A stretch of DNA of 10,417 nt from an uncultured Streptomyces sp. (lineage in GTDB: Bacteria; Actinomycetota; Actinomycetes; Streptomycetales; Streptomycetaceae): NCBI GenBank assembly GCA_946480485.1, contig CAMLJW010000162.1, forward strand, positions 1-10,417, written 5' to 3'. The notes beneath the pieces were generated by a model. It searched no databases and had not been told where the DNA came from. It worked only from the letters and a program-made list of their open reading frames with translations. Positions within the stretch are counted from its first letter, which is position 1; each line of letters begins with the position of its first letter. A program made the position numbers and the translations under genes. Below, in pieces: positions 1-8,130 of this stretch.

Positions 1-187
1 GCTCGTCCAGGTCCCGGGAGAGCGTCGCCTGGGTGACGGTGAGCCCGTCGTCGGCGAGCAGCTTCGCCAGCTGGCTCTGGGAGCGCACCGGTTGCCGGTT
101 GAGGATGTCCACGATCCGGCGGTGGCGTGCGGTGCGGGTCTGCGGCAGGGCAGGCCCGGCTTGCTCGTGATCCTGCGCGTGACTCAT
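1..187 (-). CDS. argR: Arginine repressor ArgR, N-terminal part (runs off left edge)
   Basis: Only the first 62 codons are present; the gene continues beyond position 1. The visible protein is the winged-helix DNA-binding domain of the ArgR family: a short polar leader ([11 protein letters not shown]), then [20 protein letters not shown], then a recognition-helix region with [13 protein letters not shown]. The TQATLSRDL motif is typical of ArgR/AhrC. In the family, the missing C-terminal domain binds arginine and forms hexamers, and the protein represses arg promoters when arginine is plentiful. The ATG at 187 is chosen because an ATG 11 bases upstream meets a stop after four codons. Only 7 bp separate it from the argD stop, so it is the next gene of the operon and probably autoregulated through the argC promoter. 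Its likely target is the ARG-box-like site at 4829-4847. Confidence 0.95.
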   Translation of the reverse strand, partial: MSHAQDHEQAGPALPQTRTARHRRIVDILNRQPVRSQSQLAKLLADDGLTVTQATLSRDLDE

Positions 188-194
188 CGTCGTC

Positions 195-1454
195 TCATTC
201 TCCGGATTGTCCGTCCCCGTCGGCCGCCTTGGCGGTGGTGGTTTCGCGCGCCGCGTTCGCTGCTGCGTCGAGGACGCCGGGCAGCGCCCGGAGGAAGGCG
301 TCCGCCTCGTCGTCGCGCAGGTTCAGCGGCGGCATCAGCCGTACGACATCGGGGGTGGGCGCGTTCACCAGAAGGCCGGCATCCTGAGCCGCCTGCTGTA
401 TCCGGGGCGCGAGCGGCTCGGTGAGCACGATACCCAGCAGGAGGCCCGAGCCCCGGACATGGTCAATCATCGGGTGACGTGAACTGCCGTCGACGCCTTC
501 GATTCCCTCCCGCAGTTTCTCGCCGCACCGCTTCACGTTCTCCAGCAGGCCCTCGGCCTCGACGGTGTCGAGGACCGCGAGTCCGGCCGCACACGCGACC
601 GGGTTCCCGCCGAACGTGGTGCCGTGGTGGCCGGGCTTCAAAAACTGGGCCGCCCGGCCGAAGGCGACGGTCGCACCGAGGGGCAGTCCGCCACCGAGTC
701 CCTTCGCCAGCGTGACGATGTCCGGCAGGACGCCCTCGTGGGCCTGGTACTCGAACCAGTGCCCGGTCCGCCCGACGCCCGTCTGCACTTCGTCGAGGAC
801 GAGGAGGGTGCCGGTGGCGGCGGTGATGGCACGGGCCGCCTTGAGGTAGCCGGTGGGCGGCACGACCACGCCGTTCTCGCCCTGGATCGGCTCGATGACG
901 ACCAGCGCGGTGTCCTCGGTGACGGCGGCGGCCAGCGCCTGCGCGTCGCCGTAGGGAACATGCGTGACATCGCCCGGCAGCGGCAGGAACGGCTCCTGCT
1001 TGCCCGGCTGCCCGGTGAGTGCGAGCGCGCCCATGGTCCGGCCGTGGAAACCGCCCTGGGTGGCGACCATGTGCGAACGTCCGGTCAGCCGGCCGATCTT
1101 GAAGGCGCCCTCGTTGGCCTCGGCACCCGAGTTGCAGAAGTACACACGGCCTTCACGCCCGAAGAGCTGGAGCAGCCGTTCGGCGAGCGCGACGGGGGGC
1201 CCTGCGACGAAGAGGTTGGAGACATGGCCGAGCGAGGCGATCTGCCTGCTGACGGCCTCGACGATCGCGGGGTGGGCGTGGCCGAGCGCGTTCACCGCGA
1301 TCCCGCCGACGAAGTCGAGGTACTCCTTGCCGTCGGCGTCCCACAGCCTGGCGCCCGCACCGCGGACGAGGGGCAGCCGCGGGGTGCCGTAGTTGTCCAT
1401 GAGCGCGCCCTGCCACCGCCTGGTGAGCTCGGCGTTCGAAGCGTGGCCGGTCAT
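195..1454 (-). CDS. argD: Acetylornithine aminotransferase (EC 2.6.1.11)
   Basis: This 419-residue class-III PLP aminotransferase converts N-acetylglutamate semialdehyde plus glutamate to N2-acetylornithine plus 2-oxoglutarate in the cytoplasm. Visible landmarks are [15 protein letters not shown] near residues 45-59, the phosphate-binding CNSGAEANE at 107-115, GGFHGRT at 134-140, Asp221 in [14 protein letters not shown] (cofactor ring contact) and Lys251 in TLAKGLGGG (Schiff-base lysine). GTTFGGNP lies at 278-285. The start is the ATG at 1454, which overlaps the argB stop (ATGA) and follows a strong GGGGGAGG ribosome site. The frame stays open 56 codons further upstream, but that extension is Arg/Gly-rich and lies inside argB, so it is rejected. 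The last ~20 residues are a polar Ala/Thr/Asp tail beyond the usual fold. The overlap implies translational coupling to argB. Confidence 0.97.
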   Translation of the reverse strand: MTGHASNAELTRRWQGALMDNYGTPRLPLVRGAGARLWDADGKEYLDFVGGIAVNALGHAHPAIVEAVSRQIASLGHVSNLFVAGPPVALAERLLQLFGREGRVYFCNSGAEANEGAFKIGRLTGRSHMVATQGGFHGRTMGALALTGQPGKQEPFLPLPGDVTHVPYGDAQALAAAVTEDTALVVIEPIQGENGVVVPPTGYLKAARAITAATGTLLVLDEVQTGVGRTGHWFEYQAHEGVLPDIVTLAKGLGGGLPLGATVAFGRAAQFLKPGHHGTTFGGNPVACAAGLAVLDTVEAEGLLENVKRCGEKLREGIEGVDGSSRHPMIDHVRGSGLLLGIVLTEPLAPRIQQAAQDAGLLVNAPTPDVVRLMPPLNLRDDEADAFLRALPGVLDAAANAARETTTAKAADGDGQSGE

Positions 1455-2413
1455 ACGGCCTCCCCCTCTGCCCCGTCTTTCGCGGAGTTCTCGGAGTTCT
1501 CGTCCGGCACGACCATCGTGCCGATGCCTTCGTCGGTGAAGATCTCCAGCAGGATCGAGTGCTGGACCCGGCCGTCGATCACGCGTGCCGTGGTGACGCC
1601 GCCCCGCACGGCGTGCAGACACCCCTCCATCTTCGGAACCATGCCGCTGGCCAGATCAGGCAGCAGCTTCTCCAGCTCCGAGGCGGTCAGGCGGCTGATC
1701 ACCTCGTCGGAGTTCGGCCAGTCCTCGTAGAGGCCCTCGACGTCCGTGAGGACCATAAGGGTTTCGGCGCCAAGTGCCGCAGCAAGTGCCGCAGCCGCCG
1801 TATCAGCATTGACGTTGTAGACATGTCCGTCGTCCTGGGAGCGGGCGATCGAGGAGATGACCGGAATCCGGCCGTCCGCGAGGAGCGCCTCGATCGCGCC
1901 GGTGTCGATTCGGGTGATCTCGCCGACCCGCCCGATGTCGACCGGCTCGCCGTCGATCTCGGGCTGGTGCTTGGTGGCGGTGATGGTGTGCGCGTCCTCG
2001 CCGGTCATGCCGACGGCGAGTGGCCCGTACTGGTTGAACAGCCCGACAAGCTCGCGCTGCACCTGTCCGGCCAGGACCATGCGTACGACGTCCATGGCCT
2101 CCGGAGTCGTCACCCGCAGCCCGGCCTTGAACTCGCTCTCCAGCCCGTGCAGATCGAGCTGCGCGTTGATCTGCGGGCCGCCGCCGTGCACCACGACGGG
2201 CTTGAGGCCCGCGTGCCGCAGGAAGACGACGTCCTGCGCGAAGGCGGCCTTCAGCTCCTCGTTCACCATGGCGTTGCCGCCGAACTTGATGACGACCGTC
2301 TTGCCGTTGTGCCGGGTCAGCCAGGGCAGCGCCTCGATGAGGATCTGGGCCTTGGGCAGTGCGGTGTGTTTACGAGTCGAGGACTTTCGCTCTTCTGAGT
2401 GATTGACCGTCAT
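1451..2413 (-). CDS. argB: Acetylglutamate kinase (EC 2.7.2.8)
   Basis: This amino-acid kinase family enzyme phosphorylates N-acetylglutamate with ATP. From the ATG at 2413 it has 320 residues. Motifs seen are KFGGNAM with Lys43, [10 protein letters not shown] at 73-82 (nucleotide and substrate glycine loop), AGLRVTT near 97, GRVGEI at 161-166, [10 protein letters not shown] at 198-207, and GMVPKM at 257-262. Before the kinase core is a helix-forming stretch, [20 protein letters not shown]. In the family such an N-terminal helix goes with hexameric, arginine-inhibited kinases, so feedback inhibition is likely here (inference). The start is uncertain: a second in-frame ATG at 2488 would add 25 residues ([14 protein letters not shown]...), and neither ATG has a strong ribosome site. 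I prefer 2413 because the conserved [10 protein letters not shown] then begins about 14 residues in. A 161-bp gap separates it from argJ, whereas its junction with argD is an overlap. Confidence 0.96.
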   Translation of the reverse strand: MTVNHSEERKSSTRKHTALPKAQILIEALPWLTRHNGKTVVIKFGGNAMVNEELKAAFAQDVVFLRHAGLKPVVVHGGGPQINAQLDLHGLESEFKAGLRVTTPEAMDVVRMVLAGQVQRELVGLFNQYGPLAVGMTGEDAHTITATKHQPEIDGEPVDIGRVGEITRIDTGAIEALLADGRIPVISSIARSQDDGHVYNVNADTAAAALAAALGAETLMVLTDVEGLYEDWPNSDEVISRLTASELEKLLPDLASGMVPKMEGCLHAVRGGVTTARVIDGRVQHSILLEIFTDEGIGTMVVPDENSENSAKDGAEGEAV

Positions 2414-2574
2414 AGCCGACTTTCGGAGGAATCTCGGATCAGCCGCCGGGCGGGCGGTGTTGGCCTGTGGAGGCGATACAGGACTCATCCCGGACTCGTC
2501 CGGGGCGAGCAGTCACCTGTGGAACGGAACCCTCGTCGGCGACGACGAGGACCCGCGACAACCAAGCGGGCACG
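2414..2574 (-). other. Structured 161-bp argJ-argB intergenic gap
   Basis: On the transcribed strand the gap carries three inverted repeats. CCCGC/GCGGG has a 9-nt loop at 2552-2570. A perfect 8-bp stem CCTCGTCG/CGACGAGG with a 4-nt loop lies at 2531-2550. CCGGA/TCCGG with a 4-nt loop lies at 2490-2503. The first two sit almost back to back just after the argJ stop, and no U-rich run follows, so they are not classical terminators. They could partly terminate, mark an RNA-processing site, or protect the argCJ message. Part of the gap (2414-2488) could instead code for a 25-residue ArgB extension. I see no convincing promoter or ARG box here. Confidence 0.5.
2531..2550 (-). other. Perfect 8-bp hairpin downstream of argJ
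   Basis: The inverted repeat CCTCGTCG/CGACGAGG encloses four bases and begins 24 bases past the argJ stop on the transcribed strand. A weaker CCCGC/GCGGG hairpin at 2552-2570 lies between it and the stop. No T-run follows in either direction. It is likely an RNA element tuning argB expression relative to argCJ, or only a stability element. Confidence 0.45.
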
Positions 2575-4828
<2,254 letters not shown>

Positions 4829-4836
<8 letters not shown>

Positions 4837-4847
4837 TCCGCATGCAC
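4829..4847 (-). promoter_or_regulatory. ARG box (ArgR operator) overlapping the argC -35
   Basis: The minus strand reads TGCATGCGGATTGCATA, an imperfect palindrome with TGCA half-sites seven bases apart, resembling the ARG boxes reported upstream of Streptomyces argC. It covers the -35 hexamer, so bound ArgR would block RNA polymerase. A weaker second half-site pair may lie at 4801-4816 (minus strand ACGTATAGTCATGCCA) over the -10. Paired ARG boxes are the known arrangement in this group, but the second one here is doubtful. The match is from memory of the motif and was not scored with a matrix. Confidence 0.72.
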
Positions 4848-4869
4848 GGCGAGCTGCAGCAGTACTGTG

Positions 4870-4967
4870 GTCGGGTAGCCGGAGACCATTGCTGATCTCC
4901 GGCCCCCTCAGAACCGGACGTGCGGCCTGTCCCCGCATCCGGCTCAAGCAAGCCCCGAGGGCTTCGC
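4870..4967 (-). mobile_element. Group II intron 3'-end relic (domains V and VI)
   Basis: Minus strand 4945 to 4911 folds like group II intron domain V. A 9-bp lower stem opens with GAGCCGGAU and closes with GUCCGGUUC, including the catalytic-triad AGC. Next come a two-base AC bulge, a GCGG/CCGC upper stem and a seven-base loop. It is followed, as expected, by a domain VI-like hairpin: GCCGGAGA/TCTCCGGC (4878-4903), an outer GGG/CCC stem, an unpaired UA holding the likely branch-point A (opposite 4876), and a 3' end CCCGAC at 4870, seven bases from that A. A hairpin at 4948-4967 (AAGCCC/GGGCTT) could be the shrunken base of domain IV. No intron reverse transcriptase or domains I-III are present, so this is a fragment. 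The 3' splice junction would be 4870/4869, 22 bp from the ARG box. The loop lacks the usual GNRA sequence. Confidence 0.72.
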
Positions 4968-4988
4968 AGGTCAGCAGGGCGTGGAGAA

Positions 4989-5033
4989 TTCTTCACGAAA
5001 CTCCGCCGTGAACTTGCGACGCTTCTCCGCCAT
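4989..5033 (-). pseudogene. IS3-family transposase OrfA, N-terminal relic
   Basis: From the ATG at 5033 the minus strand reads MAEKRRKFTAEFREE, which strongly resembles the first residues of IS3-type OrfA proteins (HTH_Tnp_1 domain, pattern RRKFTxEFRxEAV). After 15 codons the similarity ends and the frame closes six codons later (FSTPC, stop). The expected helix-turn-helix and the rest of OrfA/OrfB are absent. The break near 4988 is where the sequence passes toward the group II intron relic, so the two mobile-element fragments abut. I could not place the terminal inverted repeat with confidence. The identification rests on 15 residues and is therefore moderate. Confidence 0.55.
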
Positions 5034-5124
5034 GAGAACCAATCCCCTGCTGTCACGGACTGCACGCTACGAAGGGACCTTCAGTTTCCCGTCGGAGCCT
5101 TCCGGGAAGGCGGGGGCATCTCTT

Positions 5125-5145
5125 CGCAGACGGCCTTTCTCTGCG
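5125..5145 (-). terminator. Possible terminator after the symporter gene
   Basis: An inverted repeat CGCAGA/TCTGCG with a 9-base loop begins 7 bases past the symporter stop on the transcribed strand. A second short palindrome, CCTTCC-G-GGAAGG, follows at 5098-5110. There is no clear U-tract, which is common for actinobacterial terminators. Position and tandem arrangement are the main support. Confidence 0.4.
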
Positions 5146-5151
5146 TCTACG

Positions 5152-6750
5152 TCACTCGACGCCCACCAGGGAGCGGTACTCGAACGCCTCGTACGGCTCC
5201 GTGCTCTCAGCGGGGCTCAGGACCGTGCCGAGCCAGCCCAGCAGGAAGGCCGCCGGGACACCGACCAGGGCGGGGTTCTCCAGGTGGAACCAGGCGAAGT
5301 CGAGCGTGGGGAAGAACGAACCGGGCGTCGAGGAGACGACGGGGGAGAAGGCGACGAGCACGAGCGAGCAGGCGAGGCCGCCGTACAGGCTCAGCAGTGC
5401 GCCGCCGGTGCTGAACCTGCGCCAGAAGAGCCCGTAGACGATGGTCGGCAGGATGGCGGAGGCGGCGACGCCGCAGGCCAGGAACCCCAGGGTGGCCGTG
5501 TTGAAGGTCCAGGCAACGAGGGCGAGCAGGATGCCCAGGACACCGATGACCACGGCGGCGCCACGCGCCACTTTCAGTTCCTGTTCCTCGCTCACCAGGC
5601 CCTTCTTGATCGCCTGGGCGTAGACGTCGTGCGCGAGCGAGGAGGCGGCGGCCAGGGTGAGCCCCGCGGCGACGGCCATCAGGGTGACGAAGGCGAGGCA
5701 GGAGAGGACCGCCGTGAGCAGCGCCCCGCCCACCGACTGCGCGAGCAGCAGCACGGACGCGTTGCCGCTGCTGTTCATTCGCAGGATTTCCTCCCGCCCC
5801 ACGACGCCGGCGGCGGCCAGGCCCAGCACCCCGGCGGCCAGGCAGACGAAGCTCACCAGTGCGAGCGCCCACAGCACCGAGCGCCGGACCACCCGGCTGC
5901 GGCGCGGCGCCAGCAGGCGCATGATCACGTGCGGGAGGGCCGCCGGGCCGAGAACGATGGCGACCAGGATGCTGATGAAGTTGAGCTTGCTGGTGATGCT
6001 GTCTCCGAACAACAGGCCAGGGTGCAGATAGCGGCTTCCGAACCCGCTCCGGGAGGCAGCCGTGCCGAGGAGGGCGTCGGCGTCCCAGTGGAATCGGCTC
6101 ATCGCCATGACGGCCGCCGCGGCGAGCCCGGCCACGAGCATCACGGCCTTCGCTATCTGGAGGAAGGTCGCTCCGGGCATGCCGCCGACGGCGACGAACA
6201 GGATGACCAGCACCCCGATGACGATCACGCACAGGGCTCGGGTGAGGGGTCCCGGTATGCCGACGAACTGTTCCAGGAGCGCCTCGCTTCCGACGAGTTG
6301 CGCGACCAGGTAGGGAATGGTGACAACCAGGGTGCACACCGCCAGCGCGACCCGCACCGACCGGTGTCGTTCCGGCAGCCGCACGGCCAGCGTGTCGCCG
6401 AGCGTGAACCCGCCCGAGTTGCCCAGCGGTCCGGCCAGCACGAGCAGCACCACCACCCAGGCGGCGGCCGTGCCCAGCAGGTAGACGAGGCCGTCGTAGC
6501 CGCTCAGCGCGACGACCCCGGTACTGCCGAGGAGGGTCACCGCGGAGATGTTGTCGCCGCACATCGCCAGACCGTTGCGCAGTGGCGACAGCTCTCTGTC
6601 ACCGAGGTAGAACTCGCTGACCTCGTCGCCCGTCGCTCCGGTGACGAGTGCGGCGAACATCGTGGTGACGACGAGGGACACGAACAGAACGAGCGTCAGC
6701 TCGAAGGCGCCGGGGGAGAAGGGGCCGGCTGCGAGGGTCGTCACCACCAT
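5152..6750 (-). CDS. Sodium:solute symporter, ActP/MctC-like (acetate/monocarboxylate)
   Basis: This 532-residue integral membrane protein of the sodium:solute symporter family has about 13 hydrophobic segments. The N-terminal signature SEFYLGDRELSP (45-56), NGLAMCGDNISAVTLLG (59-75) and the later LTLAAASSLAHDVYAQ follow the ActP pattern (NGLAxxGDxxSAxxxLG; AGLTLAxASxxxHDxYA). GPAALPHVIMRLLAPRR also matches the conserved inner loop of ActP/MctC. The expected role is Na+- or H+-coupled uptake of acetate, propionate or pyruvate; the substrate cannot be read from sequence. The ATG at 6750 is preceded by GGGGAG; GTG codons at 6747 and 6744 are alternative starts. It overlaps the end of the DUF485 gene by 10 bp, the usual partnership for this transporter. 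The upstream frame extension is an Arg-rich shadow. Confidence 0.9.
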   Translation of the reverse strand: MVVTTLAAGPFSPGAFELTLVLFVSLVVTTMFAALVTGATGDEVSEFYLGDRELSPLRNGLAMCGDNISAVTLLGSTGVVALSGYDGLVYLLGTAAAWVVVLLVLAGPLGNSGGFTLGDTLAVRLPERHRSVRVALAVCTLVVTIPYLVAQLVGSEALLEQFVGIPGPLTRALCVIVIGVLVILFVAVGGMPGATFLQIAKAVMLVAGLAAAAVMAMSRFHWDADALLGTAASRSGFGSRYLHPGLLFGDSITSKLNFISILVAIVLGPAALPHVIMRLLAPRRSRVVRRSVLWALALVSFVCLAAGVLGLAAAGVVGREEILRMNSSGNASVLLLAQSVGGALLTAVLSCLAFVTLMAVAAGLTLAAASSLAHDVYAQAIKKGLVSEEQELKVARGAAVVIGVLGILLALVAWTFNTATLGFLACGVAASAILPTIVYGLFWRRFSTGGALLSLYGGLACSLVLVAFSPVVSSTPGSFFPTLDFAWFHLENPALVGVPAAFLLGWLGTVLSPAESTEPYEAFEYRSLVGVE

Positions 6751-7166
6751 GCCGGGCGCTCCCCTGCGGCCGGTGCGGCGGCCGGCTCCTCGTGAGCCGC
6801 ACTCCGCTGCCCTTCTGCACGGAGCCGGTCCACGATCGGTTCGACCCGGTTGCGCATGTGCGCGGCGTAGTACGCCCCGGTGACGGCCATGACGGCGAAC
6901 TGCGCCAGCCCGACGATCAGGCCCAGGGTGAAGTGGCCGGCGATCCGCACGTCCATGAATCCCGGGGCGAAGCAGGACAGCATCACGTACAGGAAGAAGG
7001 AGCCGACGCTGAGCACCATGGTGGTGGAAACGAACATGCGGTAGGCGCGGCGCACTTCGCCGAGACCCGGGTCGTGGGCCGACTTCCAGGGCGGGGGTGG
7101 CTCGGGGCACGACCAGGGATCAGCGACCGCATTAGAAAGCTTGTTCGAATAGGGTGGTGTGGCCAT
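6741..7166 (-). CDS. DUF485 family small membrane protein
   Basis: This 141-residue protein has two membrane spans, about residues 45-67 (FVSTTMVLSVGSFFLYVMLS) and 79-101 (FTLGLIVGLAQFAVMAVTGA), joined by the family loop FAPGFMDVRIAGH. It has a Pro-rich cytoplasmic N-terminus and an Ala/Glu/Pro-rich tail. This is the DUF485/YjcH pattern, and such genes nearly always precede an ActP-type symporter, as here. The function is unproven; it may stabilise or modulate the transporter. The start at ATG 7166 has AAGGA five bases upstream, better than any longer option. Its stop overlaps the symporter start, so the two are probably one transcript. The leader holds two inverted repeats (7185-7198 and 7208-7223). 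Confidence 0.88.
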   Translation of the reverse strand: MATPPYSNKLSNAVADPWSCPEPPPPWKSAHDPGLGEVRRAYRMFVSTTMVLSVGSFFLYVMLSCFAPGFMDVRIAGHFTLGLIVGLAQFAVMAVTGAYYAAHMRNRVEPIVDRLRAEGQRSAAHEEPAAAPAAGERPAWW

Positions 7167-7184
7167 CGCAGTCCTTGACGTCGG

Positions 7185-7198
7185 GGAAAACCTTTTCC
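7185..7198 (-). repeat. Inverted repeat GGAAAA-CC-TTTTCC in the DUF485 leader
   Basis: Two 6-base arms around CC, about 9 bases upstream of the DUF485 ribosome site. It is unusually AT-rich for this genome and could be an operator or an RNA hairpin that affects start-site access. No regulator can be assigned. Confidence 0.4.
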
Positions 7199-7207
7199 GA
7201 AATATGA

Positions 7208-7223
7208 CTGGACTGCGGTCCAG
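7208..7223 (-). repeat. Perfect inverted repeat CTGGAC-N4-GTCCAG upstream of DUF485
   Basis: Six-base arms separated by four bases, 42 bases upstream of the DUF485 start, just before CATATT on the minus strand, which could serve as a -10. The size and symmetry fit a dimeric repressor site that would control the DUF485-symporter pair. I found no convincing -35 and do not recognise the motif. Confidence 0.42.
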
Positions 7224-7297
7224 AAACCCAGAGGTCACGCAGGCAAGGTTTGGCAATAAGTCCGGCTGCCCAAGGATTCCGGGTTCGGCGCAAAGGA

Positions 7298-7327
7298 ACG
7301 GCCGGGCCTCGTACGAGACCCGGCCGT
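7298..7327. terminator. Long hairpin, probable leftward terminator
   Basis: The arms ACGGCCGGG and CCCGGCCGT (9 bp), then one mismatch, then the palindrome CTCGTACGAG, form a near-continuous 30-base hairpin. Leftward it is followed by TTCCTTTG, a short T-rich run; rightward there is none. It lies between two divergent units and at the end of no intact gene. It is therefore probably the leftover terminator of a gene now lost from the right. It would still shield the DUF485 promoter from read-through. Confidence 0.6.
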
Positions 7328-7394
7328 CGCACCGTCACACTCCGGCGAGCTCCGGCTCCTCGCCCTTTCTTCGTACGGTCGTCCTCGACGATGA

Positions 7395-7571
7395 ACGCGC
7401 CGGCCAGCGGCGATCGGCGTCCCGAAGGCGAGCCAGTTGCAGTTGGCGCAGCCGCTGCTCACACTGGTGTGGTCGGTACTGCTCCTTGGCGAGCACCTCA
7501 CACCGGCCGCGCCCCTGGCGGCCGCGGCCGTACTGGTCTGCATCGCGGTCACCCAACGAACGCGCGGCTGA
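7395..7571 (+). pseudogene. C-terminal remnant of a DMT/EamA-family transporter
   Basis: The plus frame ending at TGA 7569-7571 encodes AAIGVPKASQLQLAQPLLTL followed by VWSVLLLGEHLTPAAPLAAA and a last hydrophobic helix ending VTQRTRG. QLAQPxLTxxWSxLLLGE and the QR(T)RG tail are typical of the last two helices of EamA/RhaT-type drug/metabolite transporters, which normally have ten helices and about 300 residues. Only the last ~55 residues remain. A stop codon at 7392-7394 closes the frame immediately upstream and there is no start codon. This is the 3' stump of a deleted gene. Confidence 0.72.
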
Positions 7572-7662
7572 CCGGCCGGCATACGACGGTCGCAAACCGG
7601 CGCCCGCCGTGGACTTACGGCTACGTACCGCTACTCCCGTGCGAGACGAGGAGGCCCTCCAG

Positions 7663-7866
7663 ATGCGTGCAAGCAAAGGCGACACCGTGCTGGTGCACGG
7701 CAGGATCGTCGGACAGCACGACCGGCTCGGGGAAGTCGTCGAAGTACTGGGGCCGGACGGCAATCCACCGTTCCGCGTCCGCTTCGAGGACGGCCACGAG
7801 ACAGTGATGTCCCCCGGTCCTGACACCGTCATCCAGCATCACGTCGGCGAGAAGCGGACCCGGTAG
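7663..7866 (+). CDS. DUF1918 domain protein
   Basis: This is a 67-residue cytoplasmic protein, MRASKGDTVLVHGRIVGQHD followed by RLGEVVEVLGPDGNPPFRVR and FEDGHETVMSPGPDTVI. It matches the small actinobacterial DUF1918 family: a GDxLVVHGRxVG opening, GEVxEVLGPDGxPPxxVRFxDGH, then PGPDxxV. The fold is expected to be a compact SH3-like beta barrel; the function is unknown. The ATG at 7663 has GAGGAGG (7648-7654) eight bases upstream. The frame is open further upstream, but that part overlaps the DMT remnant and is not protein-like. It is the only intact gene in the patchwork between 7298 and 8290, with no obvious operon partner. Confidence 0.88.
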   Translation: MRASKGDTVLVHGRIVGQHDRLGEVVEVLGPDGNPPFRVRFEDGHETVMSPGPDTVIQHHVGEKRTR

Positions 7867-7889
7867 GTCGGCGCGGCGGCCCAGGCAGG

Positions 7890-8040
7890 TCAGCGAGGAC
7901 GGAGCTCTCCAGCGCTGTGATCAGCCATGACCTCCCGCGCGGCGAAACCGGCGTCCAGGAGCAGCCCCGCGACCTTCTCGTACATCGCGTGCATGAAGGG
8001 TTCGGCCAGCGGGGTGGTGGCCAGCAGCGGTAGACCGCTC
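7890..8040 (-). pseudogene. Possible C-terminal scrap of a TetR-type regulator
   Basis: The minus frame between about 8040 and the stop at 7890 reads LPLLATTPLAEPFMHAMYEK followed by VAGLLLDAGFAAREVMADHS. This resembles the ligand-domain helix pattern of TetR-family regulators (LLATxPL...ALLxxAGFxxREA). The helix-turn-helix domain and most of the protein are missing, and the frame runs on to the right into antisense of the APC permease scrap. The identification is tentative. An ATG at 8078 in this frame gives a 62-codon reading frame, but it lies in the antisense part, so I do not treat it as a real gene. Confidence 0.33.
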
Positions 8041-8130
8041 GGTCTCGCCGTCGCCGCCTTCATCGGCTTCGAGGCCACCGCGATCTACCGCGAGGAGGCC
8101 CGCGACCTCGACCGCACCGTGCCCCGAGCG
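8041..8130 (+). pseudogene. Internal fragment of an APC-family amino-acid permease
   Basis: The plus strand encodes GLAVAAFIGFEATAIYREEA followed by RDLDRTVPRA. This is a hallmark segment of APC amino-acid permeases (AF.GFE..A.Y.EEARDP.RTVPRA: membrane helix 6 plus the following cytoplasmic loop). Intact proteins have about 450-500 residues and 12 helices; here about 30 residues survive. The similarity stops at both ends: leftward it meets the possible TetR scrap on the other strand, rightward it becomes GDGAPPRVGW and unrelated sequence. It has no start of its own. Confidence 0.68.

Noticed and set aside
1455..1622. 56-codon upstream extension of argD
   Set aside because: It is Arg/Gly-rich, lies wholly inside argB, and the ATG at 1454 has a strong ribosome site and the classic ATGA overlap.
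2531..2570. Intrinsic terminator after argJ
   Set aside because: The hairpins are real but no U-rich run follows, and argBDR would be cut off from the only good promoter; kept as a structured gap instead.
4981..6795. 604-codon open frame opposite the symporter
   Set aside because: It is extremely rich in Gln, Glu, Arg and Gly with no recognisable motif, and its whole length is antisense to a clear SSS-family transporter; long antisense frames are routine at this GC content.
6751..7110. 120-codon N-terminal extension of the symporter
   Set aside because: It is an Arg/His-rich out-of-frame shadow of the DUF485 gene; the membrane protein begins properly at MVVTTLAAGPFSPGAFE.
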